Positions 63,274-64,000 of a DNA stretch of 64,000 bases are shown here, in pieces; position 1 is the first letter of the stretch, and every line of letters begins with the position of its first letter. This DNA is from Arcuatula senhousia (taxonomy: Eukaryota; Mollusca; Bivalvia; Mytilida; Mytilidae): contig CAXARO010000258.1 in assembly GCA_963971305.1 (NCBI GenBank), positions 1 to 64,000 of the forward strand, written 5' to 3'. The notes beneath the pieces are model-generated. The model saw only the letters and a list, made by a program, of their open reading frames with translations, made no database searches and was not told where the DNA came from. Made by a program: the position numbers and the translations under genes.

Positions 63274-63531
63274 ATAAAAAAAAAAATTCAAATTTCTTAA
63301 TCTCAAGGGGATGCAAAGCTCAATCACAATTTCAACTTTCTTGGTAGGAGGCAAGCGGATATTTAAATGGTCAGACTATAATCTATATGTGAACCTTCTT
63401 ATATTTTTATGTATCACCAATTTAACATTGTCATATTATTGTGCTGTTTTTATGTATGTACTTGTATATAAGTTGTGGTAACAATCCAATTGTCTGGATT
63501 TTATTCCAATAAAATTTCTGATTCTGATTCC
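63274..63531 (+). other. 3' UTR of the plus-strand LINE
   Basis: Ends AATAAAATTTCTGATTCTGATTC, a short tandem GATTCT end rather than poly(A), as in several CR1/L2/RTE-like LINEs. TTAGCTCACC-family core starts directly after. Confidence 0.75.
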
Positions 63532-64000
63532 AAACTTGTGTTTCAATTTTTGATCCGTCAAAAAACATGGCAACCGTTACTAAAAATAGACCAGGGGGAG
63601 GGGTCAGACTACTGTTTTTGGTTTGTAAATCAAAAAGTATAAGAGATAGATAAAATCTGATTCCACGCAACTGCTTCAGCATCAAAAGTTCTACAAAAGT
63701 CTCCATTTGGTCGAAGTTGTCAGATGATCCTTACAGGAGTTACAGCCCCTTAAAGGTGAAAAATAGCGTTTTTGCATGTTTTTGGCCTATAGAATGAAAA
63801 CTATTGTAAATAGAGAAAGCTGTTGCTTGCTTAAATGTTCAGCTCATTTAGCTCTACAAAAGTTTCCATAGGGTCAAAGTTGTCAGATGACCCCTTATAG
63901 GGGTTACAGCCCCTTAAAGGCGAAAAATAGTGTTTTTGGCCTTAAGAATGAAAACTATTGTAAATAGAGAAAAGCTGTTGCTTGCTTAAATGTTCAGCCC
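63532..64000 (+). mobile_element. TTAGCTCACC-type core, running off the window
   Basis: From CAAACTTGTGTTTCAATTTT: opening monomer (AACATGGCAACCGTTACTAA) then ~155-bp monomers to the window end. No head here; 54716-54810 is a candidate for it. Confidence 0.82.

Overview
This window looks like animal genomic DNA from a bivalve mollusc. It is AT-rich, its genes are split by GT-AG introns, and most of it is repeat. Several repeat families begin with a stem-loop followed by GTCC/GTC-rich arrays and ~150-180 bp core monomers, and end in CTTGTT, an organisation known from bivalve 'pearl'/CvA-type and Helitron-related elements. The species cannot be fixed from the sequence alone.

Layout: 0.5-34 kb holds most of an ATG7 gene (E1-like activating enzyme of autophagy) on the + strand, in 14 exon types. 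They run from the N-terminal domain through the ATP-binding fold ([11 protein letters not shown]), the Cx2C zinc ligands, the catalytic cysteine ([12 protein letters not shown]) and the second zinc Cx2C. The 5' exons lie before the window, and the last coding exon(s) could not be found. The copy is heavily remodelled. A 754-bp repeat with a TTAT target duplication sits inside a coding exon (1407-2281). The end of another exon, with its splice donor, has grown into a 71-bp minisatellite (10998-12268). The catalytic-cysteine exon is present twice in ~4-kb tandem units, and the following exon three times in ~1.46-kb tandem units. A Tc1/mariner relic (3.2-4.5 kb) and a DIRS-like retroelement relic (4.6-8.8 kb) lie in one intron.

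36.7-52 kb holds six + strand exons of an FGF receptor: Ig2, Ig3, transmembrane and juxtamembrane parts. The first three are damaged (frameshifts, an in-frame stop, a LINE fragment inserted in an exon); the last three are clean. No kinase exon is in the window. Introns here are filled with nested non-autonomous elements, up to four levels deep (43.4-47.6 kb), and with a 1.4-kb element carrying subterminal CCATATGG palindromes (49.56-50.97 kb).

52-64 kb is repeat only: stem-loop-headed elements, a nearly complete L1/Tx1-type LINE on the minus strand (55.8-60.2 kb) and a 5'-truncated YADD-type LINE on the plus strand (60.2-63.5 kb), the two lying head to head. No RNA gene, CRISPR array or operon-like feature was seen. 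The exon duplications and broken exons could be real structural alleles (common in bivalves) or partly assembly artefacts; near-identity of the copies leaves both open.
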